64,000 nucleotides of DNA, from the NCBI GenBank assembly GCA_964594635.1, contig CAZQMV010000002.1:295171-359170 (forward strand), in the 5' to 3' direction. The position numbers and the translations under genes are program-made. The DNA comes from Berkiella sp964594635. GTDB lineage: Bacteria > Pseudomonadota > Gammaproteobacteria > Berkiellales > Berkiellaceae. Positions 1-8,273 of this stretch are shown here, piece after piece (the stretch's first letter is position 1; every line of letters begins with the position of its first letter). The notes under the pieces were generated by a model, which worked only from the letters and a program-made list of their open reading frames with translations, searched no databases and was not told where the DNA came from.

Positions 1-65
1 TGTTGTGGTTGCGTATCACGACCGGGTTGTTGTTGGCCTGGTTTTTTTGGATCATTAGGATTCAT
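1..65 (-). CDS. Small Pro/Gln-rich protein, N-terminal part only
   Basis: An ATG on the minus strand at 65 follows a good ribosome-binding site (GAAGGAG, about 7 bases upstream). It opens a frame that runs off the window edge. The 21 visible residues begin MNPNDPKKPGQQQPG and are rich in Pro, Gln and Gly, so this is probably a small disordered protein. No function can be given. An imperfect hairpin lies in its leader at about 80-105. Confidence 0.5.
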   Translation of the reverse strand, partial: MNPNDPKKPGQQQPGRDTQPQ

Positions 66-254
66 GGTGTAGCTCCTTCGGGTTTAGATTAATGCTTTAG
101 TCTAAACACAAAAAATGTTGCCTACTGCTTTTATATGCAACCTGAAGTAACTTCAGTGTCCATTTGCTACACATTTTTGCATTCAGACACAATCATAGAC
201 GATTACGAAAAAGGTGGGGGCTGAAATAATTATCAGTTTTTAGTTATTTTTTAA

Positions 255-1121
255 TCAAGATGTCGCAATGGCGGGGTGCAAGGACAGTGGTTTATCAATC
301 ATAGATTTCATATTGATGCCAAAATAATGGCATAGCCCAAAGACGGCGAGGTAAAAAGGGATTGTATCTAATAAAGCGCAAATAGCTTTGAAAGTATAAC
401 AACATAGAATCAAGGTAATGATTTGTGAAAAGACGCTCTCTTCAGGGCTAAGGGGTAACCCATTTGAAAAATAATAGGTAGCCAGGATCACGATTGTTGT
501 ATCAACGAGCTGACTCACCAAGGTTGACGCATTATTTCTGAGCCATAAATGTTTACCGCGAGTGACTTTTTTCCAAAAATGAAAAAGGTGAACATCTAGC
601 AATTGTGCCGCTAAATAAGCAAGCATCGAGCCGATGACACATCCGGTTGTAAAATTGCGAATGCGAAAAAACGCATAATCAGGATGTGAGACTTCAGGAA
701 GCAAAGTCACCGGATCCAAAGGGACATGCGGGGGTAAAAAACCGGCTACCCAAATGATGAATAAGATCCATAAATTAACAAGCAACCCAGCCCAAACCAC
801 GCCGTTAGCGCGCTTTTTTCCATAAAATTCAGAAATGATGTCGGTGCATAAGAAAGTAAGAGGATAGGGTAAAACACCAATCGGAATAATCATCGGGATA
901 TTGAACTGTGCAAAAGTAAAGCTAAGATCAATAAAACGGCTAATGCCCAAGATATTGATAATGCCGAGCGTTCCAAGAAAAAGGCCTGCCAATAACAGAA
1001 ATACTCGCTCTCGCCGGTCCGCGTAGCGATCCGCTGTTAATGATGAGTTAACTTTCATACTTTTGGGGCTGCGATTCATATAAGGGCCGTCATAATAGCG
1101 GGTTCTTTGCTTGGCATACAA
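255..1121 (-). CDS. yhhQ: Queuosine precursor transporter, YhhQ/DUF165 (VUT) family
   Basis: A 288-residue polytopic membrane protein with about six hydrophobic segments. The segment around YPLTFLCTDIISEFYGKKRA is the family signature of YhhQ-type transporters, which import queuosine precursors for tRNA modification. The family is usually about 220-230 residues, so the hydrophilic N-terminal 40 residues are extra. The furthest-upstream start is a TTG at 1121, very close to a GAGAGGGA sequence. Internal ATGs at 1079 and 1058 would give a more usual length, so the start is uncertain. It is transcribed away from the LemA-like gene. Confidence 0.8.
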   Translation of the reverse strand: MYAKQRTRYYDGPYMNRSPKSMKVNSSLTADRYADRRERVFLLLAGLFLGTLGIINILGISRFIDLSFTFAQFNIPMIIPIGVLPYPLTFLCTDIISEFYGKKRANGVVWAGLLVNLWILFIIWVAGFLPPHVPLDPVTLLPEVSHPDYAFFRIRNFTTGCVIGSMLAYLAAQLLDVHLFHFWKKVTRGKHLWLRNNASTLVSQLVDTTIVILATYYFSNGLPLSPEESVFSQIITLILCCYTFKAICALLDTIPFYLAVFGLCHYFGINMKSMIDKPLSLHPAIATS

Positions 1122-1171
1122 TCCCTCTCAACGTATGCTTAAGAAGACAGAGAATATCCAAGGAGAGAAGG

Positions 1172-1765
1172 GTGTTGCAAAATTTGCTGAAAGACCGTCG
1201 TGTGAAGGTTGCCGCTTGGGTGCTTGGGGCGATTTTCATTGGGTACTGGGCAAATGCTGCTTGGCTGAATAGATTACATTTTTTGGAACGTAAAATTCAT
1301 GCTTCTTTTGGACTATATAAGGATGTTCTCGTTCAAAGAGCGGCGATATTGCAGCAAACCAATGAAATGTTCAAAAATTATGCTCCCCAAGAGCAAGTTT
1401 TATCACAAGAGCTTACTCAAAATTACGAATTAGCAATGCGCTACCAGCCTTCAGAGCAAATGTTATTAGAGCCCAAACTTGTGGCAGAATATCAGCAATT
1501 ACAAACAGCGATCATCAATAGCATGGAAAAAGCGGAGAAAATTGCGCAAAACTACCCCACTTTGTCACAAAATCGACAGTATTTTATGATCATCAATCAG
1601 TGGTCTTATCTAAACGGTTTACTCTTGGCTCAAGAGGGCGATTTGAATCGTTATATTACGCTCTATAACAGCTTTCTAAATGATTTTCCTCTGAATTTGT
1701 ACAATAAGATCTCCTACCGATTTCCTCAAAAAATTCCCAGCCAAATGCCCATCGCAAAAGGATGA
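1172..1765 (+). CDS. LemA-like membrane-anchored protein (divergent)
   Basis: A 197-residue protein starting at GTG with an AAGGAGAG ribosome-binding site 5 bases upstream. One N-terminal transmembrane segment (residues about 12-30) is followed by a long helical region. The C-terminal part has the LemA pattern: helices, then a YNSFLNDFPLNLYNK stretch matching the conserved end of LemA (YN..I..FP.N). Similarity over the first half is weak. The next gene encodes a TPM-domain protein, the usual genomic partner of LemA, which supports the call. The function of the pair is not established here; a role in membrane or envelope stress is possible. Confidence 0.6.
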   Translation: MLQNLLKDRRVKVAAWVLGAIFIGYWANAAWLNRLHFLERKIHASFGLYKDVLVQRAAILQQTNEMFKNYAPQEQVLSQELTQNYELAMRYQPSEQMLLEPKLVAEYQQLQTAIINSMEKAEKIAQNYPTLSQNRQYFMIINQWSYLNGLLLAQEGDLNRYITLYNSFLNDFPLNLYNKISYRFPQKIPSQMPIAKG

Positions 1766-1866
1766 AGGCCGATATTTGGCCGACCAATGCAGTTGTTTGT
1801 TGGTTAGCTAAAATGTAGACTAGGTTCCTGATAGTCATTGCCGAAATGTCGATAAAGGGGCAACAA

Positions 1867-2595
1867 ATGCGCATGAGTGGTACGCTAAGAAAAATAGCTT
1901 TTACTTGGGTATTTTGTTTTTGCTCTATCGTCACTTTTACACTTAAAGCTGAAATGGCAGTCAATCGAGTGATTGATTCTGCACATGTCCTAGAAGAAAA
2001 GACTTATCAACAACTGGCGAACTTATTGTCGCAAGTTGCTGCACAAGGCCGCGCGGATATGATGGTATTTCTTATTCATGAATATACGCAAAATCCCGCC
2101 GAACTCGCACAAAGAACGATTGCAGAGTGGGAAGCTAAAACACCACCCGCCGAACTCCCGCAAAAGCGTGCTTATTTGATTATTAATCTCAGTTCCCATC
2201 AAGGTATGATTGTTTTAGGCAAACATGCACAAATGAATGATTCTTTGCTGTATGGACTACAAGAAATTCAGTTAAAAATTCTAACGCCTAAATTGATCGA
2301 GAACGATGTTAAACAGGTTGTTTTACAGGCGTCCCAAGGAATGATTGGTGCATTAGAAGATTGGCCGAGCCGTCCTATTACTCACACGATGTTCAATGGT
2401 TCGTTCATGATGACTTTAAAATGGCTAGCAGAAATCAGTCTTATTGCCGCTTTACTGTTTGGATTGCGTACCTTGTTTGCTCAGCCTAAATGGCAAGATT
2501 TGCCCATTAACGACGAAACCTTCCTTTTGCTAAACCAGGAACAAAGCCTTGGGCTTGCTTACTGGCGCACCCACCGACACATTGAATCTGTTTGA
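1867..2595 (+). CDS. TPM-domain protein (YgcG/TPM_phosphatase family), membrane-anchored
   Basis: A 242-residue protein. I choose the ATG at 1867 because AAAGGGG lies 6 bases upstream; the ATG at 1846 has no such site. An N-terminal signal-like hydrophobic stretch is followed by the TPM domain, which begins VNRVIDSAHVLEE and continues through the DMMVFLIHEY strand to about residue 165. A transmembrane segment follows at about 180-200, then a short cytoplasmic tail. There is no Gly-rich low-complexity tail as in some YgcG proteins. It follows the LemA-like gene by 101 bases, and the two are probably co-expressed. Confidence 0.65.
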   Translation: MRMSGTLRKIAFTWVFCFCSIVTFTLKAEMAVNRVIDSAHVLEEKTYQQLANLLSQVAAQGRADMMVFLIHEYTQNPAELAQRTIAEWEAKTPPAELPQKRAYLIINLSSHQGMIVLGKHAQMNDSLLYGLQEIQLKILTPKLIENDVKQVVLQASQGMIGALEDWPSRPITHTMFNGSFMMTLKWLAEISLIAALLFGLRTLFAQPKWQDLPINDETFLLLNQEQSLGLAYWRTHRHIESV

Positions 2596-2728
2596 TACTC
2601 CGACTAACACAATAAGCTATTTTAGGCAAAATGAGGGCATTTAGCTTGCCTTAAAGCCATGATAGACTGTTTAGGTTAAGGGAAGACACGGTTGTAAAAT
2701 AGCACAACTATAAATAAGGAGCGGTCCA

Positions 2729-2992
2729 ATGCCAAAAGGGCAATCATTACAAGACCCTTTTCTCAATGCTTTGCGTAAAGAGAAAATTCCGGTTTCGATC
2801 TATTTGGTTAATGGAATCAAATTACAAGGGCAAGTTGAGTCTTTTGACCAATTTGTTGTTTTATTAAAAAATAGCGTTAGTCAGATGGTATATAAACATG
2901 CCATTTCGACGGTTGTCCCAGCTAGAAATATCACGACTAAGCTGCCAATTGTGGGACAAACTAATGAAGAGTTTACGGCAGGTAACCTGTAA
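2729..2992 (+). CDS. hfq: RNA chaperone Hfq
   Basis: An 87-residue protein beginning MPKGQSLQDPFLN, the standard Hfq opening, with the Sm1 region (IPVSIYLVNGIKLQGQ) and the Sm2 motif (YKHAISTVVP). It forms a hexameric ring that pairs small RNAs with mRNAs. The acidic or disordered C-terminal tail is short, as in many non-enteric species. It lies directly upstream of hflX, as in most gammaproteobacteria, but miaA, the usual upstream neighbour, is not here. An AAGGAG ribosome-binding site precedes the ATG. Confidence 0.97.
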   Translation: MPKGQSLQDPFLNALRKEKIPVSIYLVNGIKLQGQVESFDQFVVLLKNSVSQMVYKHAISTVVPARNITTKLPIVGQTNEEFTAGNL

Positions 2993-3022
2993 CCTAGCCA
3001 TTAATGTGGGGAGCACACATCG

Positions 3023-4333
3023 TTGTTCGAACGGCCAAGAAGTGGTGAACGGGCTGTTCTTGTCCATGTAACCTTTAAGCACCAAACTGAGCAAGCGGAT
3101 CTTCTAGAATTGGGAGAGCTGGCCTTTGCAGCTGGGGTAACAACCGTTGCAAAGGTTACCGCAGCACGTGATAAACCTGATCCTAAACATTACATTGGGC
3201 AGGGCAAACTCACTGAAATCCTTGATGCGGTAAATTGTCATGAGGCTGAAGTGGTTATTTTTAACCATGAATTAAGCCCCTCGCAAGAAAGGAATGTAGA
3301 GCGTTTTGTGAAATGTCGCGTACTCTCTAGAACGGGGCTCATTCTTGATATTTTTGCGCAACGAGCGCGAACCTTTGAGGGTAAATTACAAGTCGAACTG
3401 GCACAATTAGAGCACCTTTCAACCCGATTGGTGAGAGGTTGGACCCACCTTGAGCGACAAAAAGGGGGGATTGGGTTAAGAGGCCCAGGTGAAACGCAAT
3501 TAGAAACCGATCGCCGCTTAATTCGAAATCGAATTATTGCTATCGAAAAGAAATTAGATAAAGTCAGACAACAAAGAGAACAAAGCCGTCACGCCAGAAA
3601 AAAAGCTGAAATACCAACCATTGCGATTGTTGGCTATACCAATGCAGGCAAATCAACCTTATTTAATGCTTTGACGGGTGCGCATGTTTTTATTGCCAAC
3701 CAACTGTTTGCCACCTTAGATCCGACATTACGTGCCATAGAACTAACCGGTATTGGTAAAGTCGTATTAGCTGATACAGTAGGATTTATTCGTCAATTAC
3801 CTCATACTTTAGTAGATGCTTTTAGAGCAACTTTAGAAGAGACCAGTCAGGCATTACTTATTTTGCATGTTGTTGATGCACATGATGTGAAATACCAAGA
3901 GCATATTCACGAAGTGAATCAGGTGCTAGAGGATATTGGAGCAAATGAAGTTCCCCAACTTTATGTGTTTAATAAAGCAGATTTATTAGGTGATCAAGAG
4001 CATCGCCCTGGCGAAGTTGAACGTGATAAAGATGGAAAAGTAACTAAAGTATGGGTCTCTGCGTTGGCAAAAGAAGGATTAGATTTGCTGCGCGAGGCTT
4101 TGCAAGGTAGGCTAAGCATCGAAACAATTGAAGGCAGTGTGCATTTGCAACCGGAGTTCGGCCAACTTCGCTCACAGCTCTATGCTTTACAGTCCGTGCT
4201 TGAGGAAACTGTCGTAGCTGAAGGCGGATGGGATTTAAGAATTAAGACAACTAAATATCATTGGGAAAAGCTTTGCCAACAATATGCTGGTTTGGCATCA
4301 GTGTTACTGGGTGAAAGCAACAAAAGAGGTTAA
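3023..4333 (+). CDS. hflX: GTPase HflX, ribosome-splitting factor
   Basis: A 436-residue protein starting at TTG (MFERPRSGERAVLVH, the expected N-terminus) with GGGGAG about 10 bases upstream. Residues about 1-195 are the HflX N-terminal domain, including the GPGETQLETDRR signature. The G domain follows with GYTNAGKST (G1), DTVGF (G3) and NKAD (G4). HflX binds the 50S subunit and rescues or splits stalled ribosomes. It sits 30 bases after hfq and two bases before hflK, whose ribosome-binding site lies inside its 3' end. Confidence 0.96.
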   Translation: MFERPRSGERAVLVHVTFKHQTEQADLLELGELAFAAGVTTVAKVTAARDKPDPKHYIGQGKLTEILDAVNCHEAEVVIFNHELSPSQERNVERFVKCRVLSRTGLILDIFAQRARTFEGKLQVELAQLEHLSTRLVRGWTHLERQKGGIGLRGPGETQLETDRRLIRNRIIAIEKKLDKVRQQREQSRHARKKAEIPTIAIVGYTNAGKSTLFNALTGAHVFIANQLFATLDPTLRAIELTGIGKVVLADTVGFIRQLPHTLVDAFRATLEETSQALLILHVVDAHDVKYQEHIHEVNQVLEDIGANEVPQLYVFNKADLLGDQEHRPGEVERDKDGKVTKVWVSALAKEGLDLLREALQGRLSIETIEGSVHLQPEFGQLRSQLYALQSVLEETVVAEGGWDLRIKTTKYHWEKLCQQYAGLASVLLGESNKRG

Positions 4334-4335
4334 CC

Positions 4336-5553
4336 ATGTCTTGGAATGAGCCCGGCGATCGGGATGAAAAGGGTAAGAAAAAGGATCCTTGGGGAAACAA
4401 TGAAGCAGGTCCCCCCAATATTGATGAAGCTTTGAAGCAGCTTCAGCGCAAGTTAAGGAACCTTTTTGGTGGCCAGGAGCAACCAAAAGGACCTAATGGT
4501 CCGATGGGTATGAATTCGGCTGCCAGCTCAGGTTCTGGCAAAACCATCAGTTTTGGATTGATAGCTATCGCTTTACTCGTTATTTACGTAATAAGTGGTA
4601 TCTATATTGTAGGGCCCGCTGAAGAAGCCGTTGTGCTGCGTTTAGGACGTTATGTCACAACTGAAAAGCCAGGTCCTCATTGGATCGCGCCATTTATTGA
4701 AACGCGAGAAATCGTCAATGTTCAAGAAGTCAAAACGCTAGAACGTGGCGGCCCTATGTTGACCAAAGATGAAAATATTGTGAACGCGAATATTGCCGTT
4801 CAATATCGAATCAATAATCCCAAAGAATTCTTGTTTAATATCGTGAATCCAGAAGCGAGTTTAAAACAAGTGGCTGACAGTGCATTGCGTGCGGTTGTTG
4901 CACAATCCAGCTTAAACGAAGTATTAACCAGTGGTCGTGGTGAAATTGGGGCGGAAATTTCCAGACAAGTGCAACAGATGCTCAATAATTACAAATCAGG
5001 CATTGAAATATCCGATTTAGCGATGCAGCAGACCAAAGCACCGGATGCAGTTAAACCGGCTTTCGACGATGCTATTAAAGCACAACAGGATGAAGAACGA
5101 TTGGTCAATGAAGCACAAGCTTATTCACATAAAATTATTCCTATTGCAGAAGGTCGAGCTATTCGTACGTTAGAAGAAGCAAAAGCTTATAAACAGCAAG
5201 TGATCCTGGGTGCAGAAGGTAAAACAGAGAAATTTGCTAAATTATTGCCAGAATATCAGCGTGCCCAAAGGGTGACGCGTGACAGAATGTATATCGATGC
5301 GCTACAGGAAGTGTATTCAAACACCTCCAAAATATTGGTAGATGTCAGTGGTGGCAATAATCTGATTTATCTCCCTTTAGATAAAATTATGCAGCAATCT
5401 AAGCCTGGGCCCATTGAAACGTCGGCTTCCAAAGATGAAGAAGAAAACGCAGCTGCCAATATTGAGCGCAATAATCAAAATATGGCGGCCTCACGACGTC
5501 AAGATGATAGAACCGGCTATGATGATATAGAACGGCCAAGAGGGGGAGCATAA
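4336..5553 (+). CDS. hflK: FtsH protease modulator HflK
   Basis: A 405-residue SPFH/prohibitin-family protein. A Gly/Pro-rich cytoplasmic N-terminus (about 70 residues) is followed by one transmembrane segment (about 75-95), the SPFH domain (EEAVVLRLGRYVTTEKPGPHW), a coiled-coil region and a charged tail. With HflC it forms the periplasmic cage around FtsH. The AGAGG site before the start lies within the end of hflX. HflC follows after two bases, so the pair is translationally linked. Confidence 0.95.
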   Translation: MSWNEPGDRDEKGKKKDPWGNNEAGPPNIDEALKQLQRKLRNLFGGQEQPKGPNGPMGMNSAASSGSGKTISFGLIAIALLVIYVISGIYIVGPAEEAVVLRLGRYVTTEKPGPHWIAPFIETREIVNVQEVKTLERGGPMLTKDENIVNANIAVQYRINNPKEFLFNIVNPEASLKQVADSALRAVVAQSSLNEVLTSGRGEIGAEISRQVQQMLNNYKSGIEISDLAMQQTKAPDAVKPAFDDAIKAQQDEERLVNEAQAYSHKIIPIAEGRAIRTLEEAKAYKQQVILGAEGKTEKFAKLLPEYQRAQRVTRDRMYIDALQEVYSNTSKILVDVSGGNNLIYLPLDKIMQQSKPGPIETSASKDEEENAAANIERNNQNMAASRRQDDRTGYDDIERPRGGA

Positions 5554-5555
5554 CC

Positions 5556-6467
5556 ATGTCCCGTACAGCAAGAACATTTATGTTGGTTGTTTTAGTCTTT
5601 GGCTTATTTACTGCAGCACTTAGTTTGTTTGTAGTCGATGAGACAGAATGTGCTTTGATTGAACGTTTGGGTAACTGGGTTAGTGATTCCAAAACAGGTA
5701 AGCCCAAAGTCCTGAGTGCAGGGCTGCATTATAAATTGCCTTTTTTAGATACCGTTCATTTCCTTGATAAACGTATCCAAACCATTGATATTTCTTCCTC
5801 TCGGATCCCAACTAAGGAAAAGAAGGAATTAATCGTTGATTTATTTACAAAGTGGCGCATTACTGACTTTGCTACTTTTTCGATTAAAACGGGTGGCAAC
5901 ACGGTTAAAGCTGAAAAGCTTCTGCGTGAAAAAATAGTGAATGGATTGCGAGGCGAAATCGGTCGACGCAAATTAAGTGATGTGGTTTCTCAAGATCGCC
6001 AAAGCGTTATGGATAAAATTCGGATTGACGCTAACAATGCTGCCCAAACACTGGGTGTTGAAGTGTTAGATGCCAGAATTGTGCGTATCGATTTACCGCC
6101 TGAGGTGAGCGAAGCCGTATTTAACTTGATGCGTACTGAGCGTCAACGAGTGGCTGCTGAGCATCGTGCTCAAGGTCGCTCACGTGCGGAAGCAATCCGT
6201 GCAGATGCCGATGCCAAAGTGATCGTTTTAGTCGCTCAAGCCGAACGAAATGCGAACCTATTACGTGGTGAAGGCGATGGGAAAGCGGCTGAGATTTATG
6301 CTAACGTTTATGGCAAAGATCCCGAATTTTACAGTTTTTACCGCAGTCTTGAGGCATATCGAGAGACATTTAAGAATAATAATGATATGCTAGTAATCAA
6401 ACCAGATGATGCTTTCTTCAAGTATTTTCGTAAAAGCCAGGAAGGCAACGGACAGTCAGGACGTTAA
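5556..6467 (+). CDS. hflC: FtsH protease modulator HflC
   Basis: A 303-residue partner of HflK with an N-terminal membrane anchor (residues about 5-25) and an SPFH domain. The C-terminal helical part contains AEAIRADADAKVIVLVAQAER and the conserved EFYSFYRSLEAYR motif near the end. A GGGGGAG ribosome-binding site lies in the last codons of hflK. A strong intrinsic terminator follows 24 bases after the stop. Confidence 0.95.
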   Translation: MSRTARTFMLVVLVFGLFTAALSLFVVDETECALIERLGNWVSDSKTGKPKVLSAGLHYKLPFLDTVHFLDKRIQTIDISSSRIPTKEKKELIVDLFTKWRITDFATFSIKTGGNTVKAEKLLREKIVNGLRGEIGRRKLSDVVSQDRQSVMDKIRIDANNAAQTLGVEVLDARIVRIDLPPEVSEAVFNLMRTERQRVAAEHRAQGRSRAEAIRADADAKVIVLVAQAERNANLLRGEGDGKAAEIYANVYGKDPEFYSFYRSLEAYRETFKNNNDMLVIKPDDAFFKYFRKSQEGNGQSGR

Positions 6468-6491
6468 GAAAGCACCACATTAAAAAATGTC

Positions 6492-6520
6492 ATCGGGCGC
6501 AATGTCGCCCGATTTTTTTT
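6492..6520 (+). terminator. Rho-independent terminator after hflC
   Basis: A perfect 8-bp stem (ATCGGGCG with CGCCCGAT, 6492-6499 and 6506-6513) with a 6-base loop, followed by eight T. It ends the hfq-hflX-hflK-hflC transcript. It also argues against the ATG at 6487 as the start of the next gene. Confidence 0.85.
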
Positions 6521-6531
6521 GGATAATTCGT

Positions 6532-6717
6532 ATGTGGAACGATCTCTTTGCTGCCATTGCGTTGCTAATGGTTTTTGAAGGTATTATGCCCTTTGTTAAC
6601 CCTGCGAAATGGCGACAGGCTATACGCTTAATTGCAGAACAGTCTGACTCGGCCCTAAGGATCATGGGCTTAACCAGTATGCTGGCAGGAGCCGCACTAC
6701 TTTACGTAATTCGATAA
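6532..6717 (+). CDS. yjeT: DUF2065 small membrane protein (YjeT-like)
   Basis: A 61-residue protein beginning MWNDLFAAIALLMVFEGIMPF with two hydrophobic segments, like E. coli YjeT in size, topology and position between hflC and purA. The frame is open from 6487, but that start lies before the terminator hairpin, so the ATG at 6532 is chosen. Function is unknown. A weak GGA site lies 8 bases upstream, inside the T-tract end. Confidence 0.8.
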   Translation: MWNDLFAAIALLMVFEGIMPFVNPAKWRQAIRLIAEQSDSALRIMGLTSMLAGAALLYVIR

Positions 6718-6744
6718 TATTGAATCCATTAGGAAGACGTTAAA

Positions 6745-8034
6745 ATGGCAAGAACGATGGTGATCCTTGGTAGCCAATGGGGTGACGAGGGTAAAGGAAA
6801 AATTGTTGATCTGCTTACCGAAAAAGCCGATCTCGTAGTTCGATTCCAAGGTGGGCATAACGCTGGCCATACTCTGGTATTAGATGGTAATCGGATGGTT
6901 CTGCATTTAATTCCCTCTGGCATTTTGCATAAAGGCGTGACTTGCATCCTGGGGCAAGGCGTTGTGATATCACCACAAGCGTTAATGGATGAAATTACAT
7001 TACTAACGCAAAAAGGGATCCCGGTTGTTGAGAGATTACGCATTAGTGGTGCTGCGGCATTAGTGTTGCCAAGCCATGTTGCCTTAGATAAGGCGCGTGA
7101 AATAGCACAAGGCGCAAAAGCGGTGGGAACGACAGGTCGTGGCATTGGTCCTGCTTATGAAGATAAAGTGGCGCGCCGTGCTGTACGCTTTATGGACTTA
7201 TTTGACGCCAAAGGATTTGCTGAAAAACTAGAGCCGGTTTTGGATTATCATAACTTTATTTTAACCCAATATTACAAACAGGCAGCCATCTCTAAAGAGA
7301 TCATCTTAGAAGAAGCAGCCAGAGCTCGTGAACAATTACAGGGATTAATCGTTGATGTGCCTGCGTTATTAGCGGCTCGTTATGCGGATAATGCAAAAAT
7401 TGTTTTTGAAGGCGCACAAGGGACGTTATTAGATATTGATCATGGTACTTACCCTTATGTGACATCCTCCAATACAACTGCGGGTGGTGTTGCCACTGGT
7501 AGTGGGTTTGGCCCACGCTATTTGCAAGACATTGTAGGGGTAACAAAAGCCTATTGTACCAGAGTGGGTGGTGGACCTTTCCCGACAGAATTAAAAGACG
7601 AGATTGGTAAGCATATTGCAACCGTTGGTCAAGAATTTGGTGCAACCACCGGTCGTCCTCGTCGCTGTGGTTGGTTTGATGCTTTAGCGATGCGACGATC
7701 AGCGCAATTAAATAGCTTATCTTTCCTGGCAATCACCAAGCTCGATGTCTTGGATGAGCTAACAGAAATCAAAATTTGTATTGGGTATCGATGCAAAGGC
7801 GAAGTTCTTGACGTTCCTCCGATTGACGCGGTGATTTTAGGTGAATGTGAGCCTATTTATGAAGTCTGGCCAGGTTGGTTACAAAGCACTCGTAGCATTA
7901 GACAGTGGGATCAGCTCCCGGAAGCGGCTAAAAAGTACCTTAACCGACTAGCTGAGGTCGTGGGCGTACCAATAGCTATGGTGTCAACAGGCGCGGACAG
8001 GCATGATACAATCATGCTAAGCACACTCCTGTGA
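6745..8034 (+). CDS. purA: Adenylosuccinate synthetase
   Basis: A 429-residue enzyme joining IMP and aspartate with GTP in AMP synthesis. It has the N-terminal GSQWGDEGKGK motif, the RFQGGHNAGHT loop, GTTGRGIGPAYEDK, and GATTGRPRRCGW in the C-terminal half. The length is normal for bacteria. AGGAAG lies 7 bases before the ATG. The gene follows the DUF2065 gene, as in enterobacteria. Confidence 0.98.
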   Translation: MARTMVILGSQWGDEGKGKIVDLLTEKADLVVRFQGGHNAGHTLVLDGNRMVLHLIPSGILHKGVTCILGQGVVISPQALMDEITLLTQKGIPVVERLRISGAAALVLPSHVALDKAREIAQGAKAVGTTGRGIGPAYEDKVARRAVRFMDLFDAKGFAEKLEPVLDYHNFILTQYYKQAAISKEIILEEAARAREQLQGLIVDVPALLAARYADNAKIVFEGAQGTLLDIDHGTYPYVTSSNTTAGGVATGSGFGPRYLQDIVGVTKAYCTRVGGGPFPTELKDEIGKHIATVGQEFGATTGRPRRCGWFDALAMRRSAQLNSLSFLAITKLDVLDELTEIKICIGYRCKGEVLDVPPIDAVILGECEPIYEVWPGWLQSTRSIRQWDQLPEAAKKYLNRLAEVVGVPIAMVSTGADRHDTIMLSTLL

Positions 8035-8136
8035 GATACTTCTCGGGGTGGTCAGGGCGCTAGGTAATCTTCGGCGCCTAGCTTAAAATAACCCATATGG
8101 GGTAGATATATCGTTAAAGCAGAAGGGAAGAAGGGT

Positions 8137-8223
8137 TGGTGCCGAGAAGAGGACTTGAACCTCCAAGGAGTTGCCTCCACAAGTACCTGAAACTTGCGTG
8201 TCTACCAATTTCACCACCTCGGC
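8137..8223 (-). tRNA. tRNA-Leu, anticodon CAG
   Basis: On the minus strand an 87-base tRNA starts GCCGAGG at 8223 and ends with an encoded ACCA at 8140-8137. The 7-bp acceptor stem pairs with one G-U. The D-loop has GGTAGAC, the anticodon arm reads CAAGT-TTCAGGT-ACTTG (anticodon CAG), there is a long variable arm as expected for Leu, and the T-arm is GGTTCAAGTCC. It is antisense to the purA-rnr direction. Confidence 0.95.
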
Positions 8224-8233
8224 AGGATGTCGC

Positions 8234-8262
8234 AATCTATCTTGCGATGGAACAGAAGTCAA
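8234..8262 (-). promoter_or_regulatory. Promoter of tRNA-Leu
   Basis: On the minus strand TTGACT (8262-8257) and TAGATT (8239-8234) are separated by exactly 17 bases, placing the start about 4-7 bases before the tRNA. The inverted repeat TCGCAA/TTGCGA (8230-8235 and 8242-8247) overlaps the -10 box. Confidence 0.75.
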
Positions 8263-8273
8263 TATAAATCATT

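Noticed and set aside
6487..6531. Upstream ATG of the DUF2065 protein
   Set aside because: It falls before and inside the hflC terminator hairpin; the ATG at 6532 gives the family N-terminus.
7301..7732. A 143-residue open frame antisense to purA
   Set aside because: Shadow of a conserved gene, no ribosome-binding site.
8070..8125. Terminator for tRNA-Leu downstream on the minus strand
   Set aside because: Short GC arms (GGCGC/GCGCC or GCTAGG/CCTAGC) can pair, but alternatives compete and no T-tract follows.
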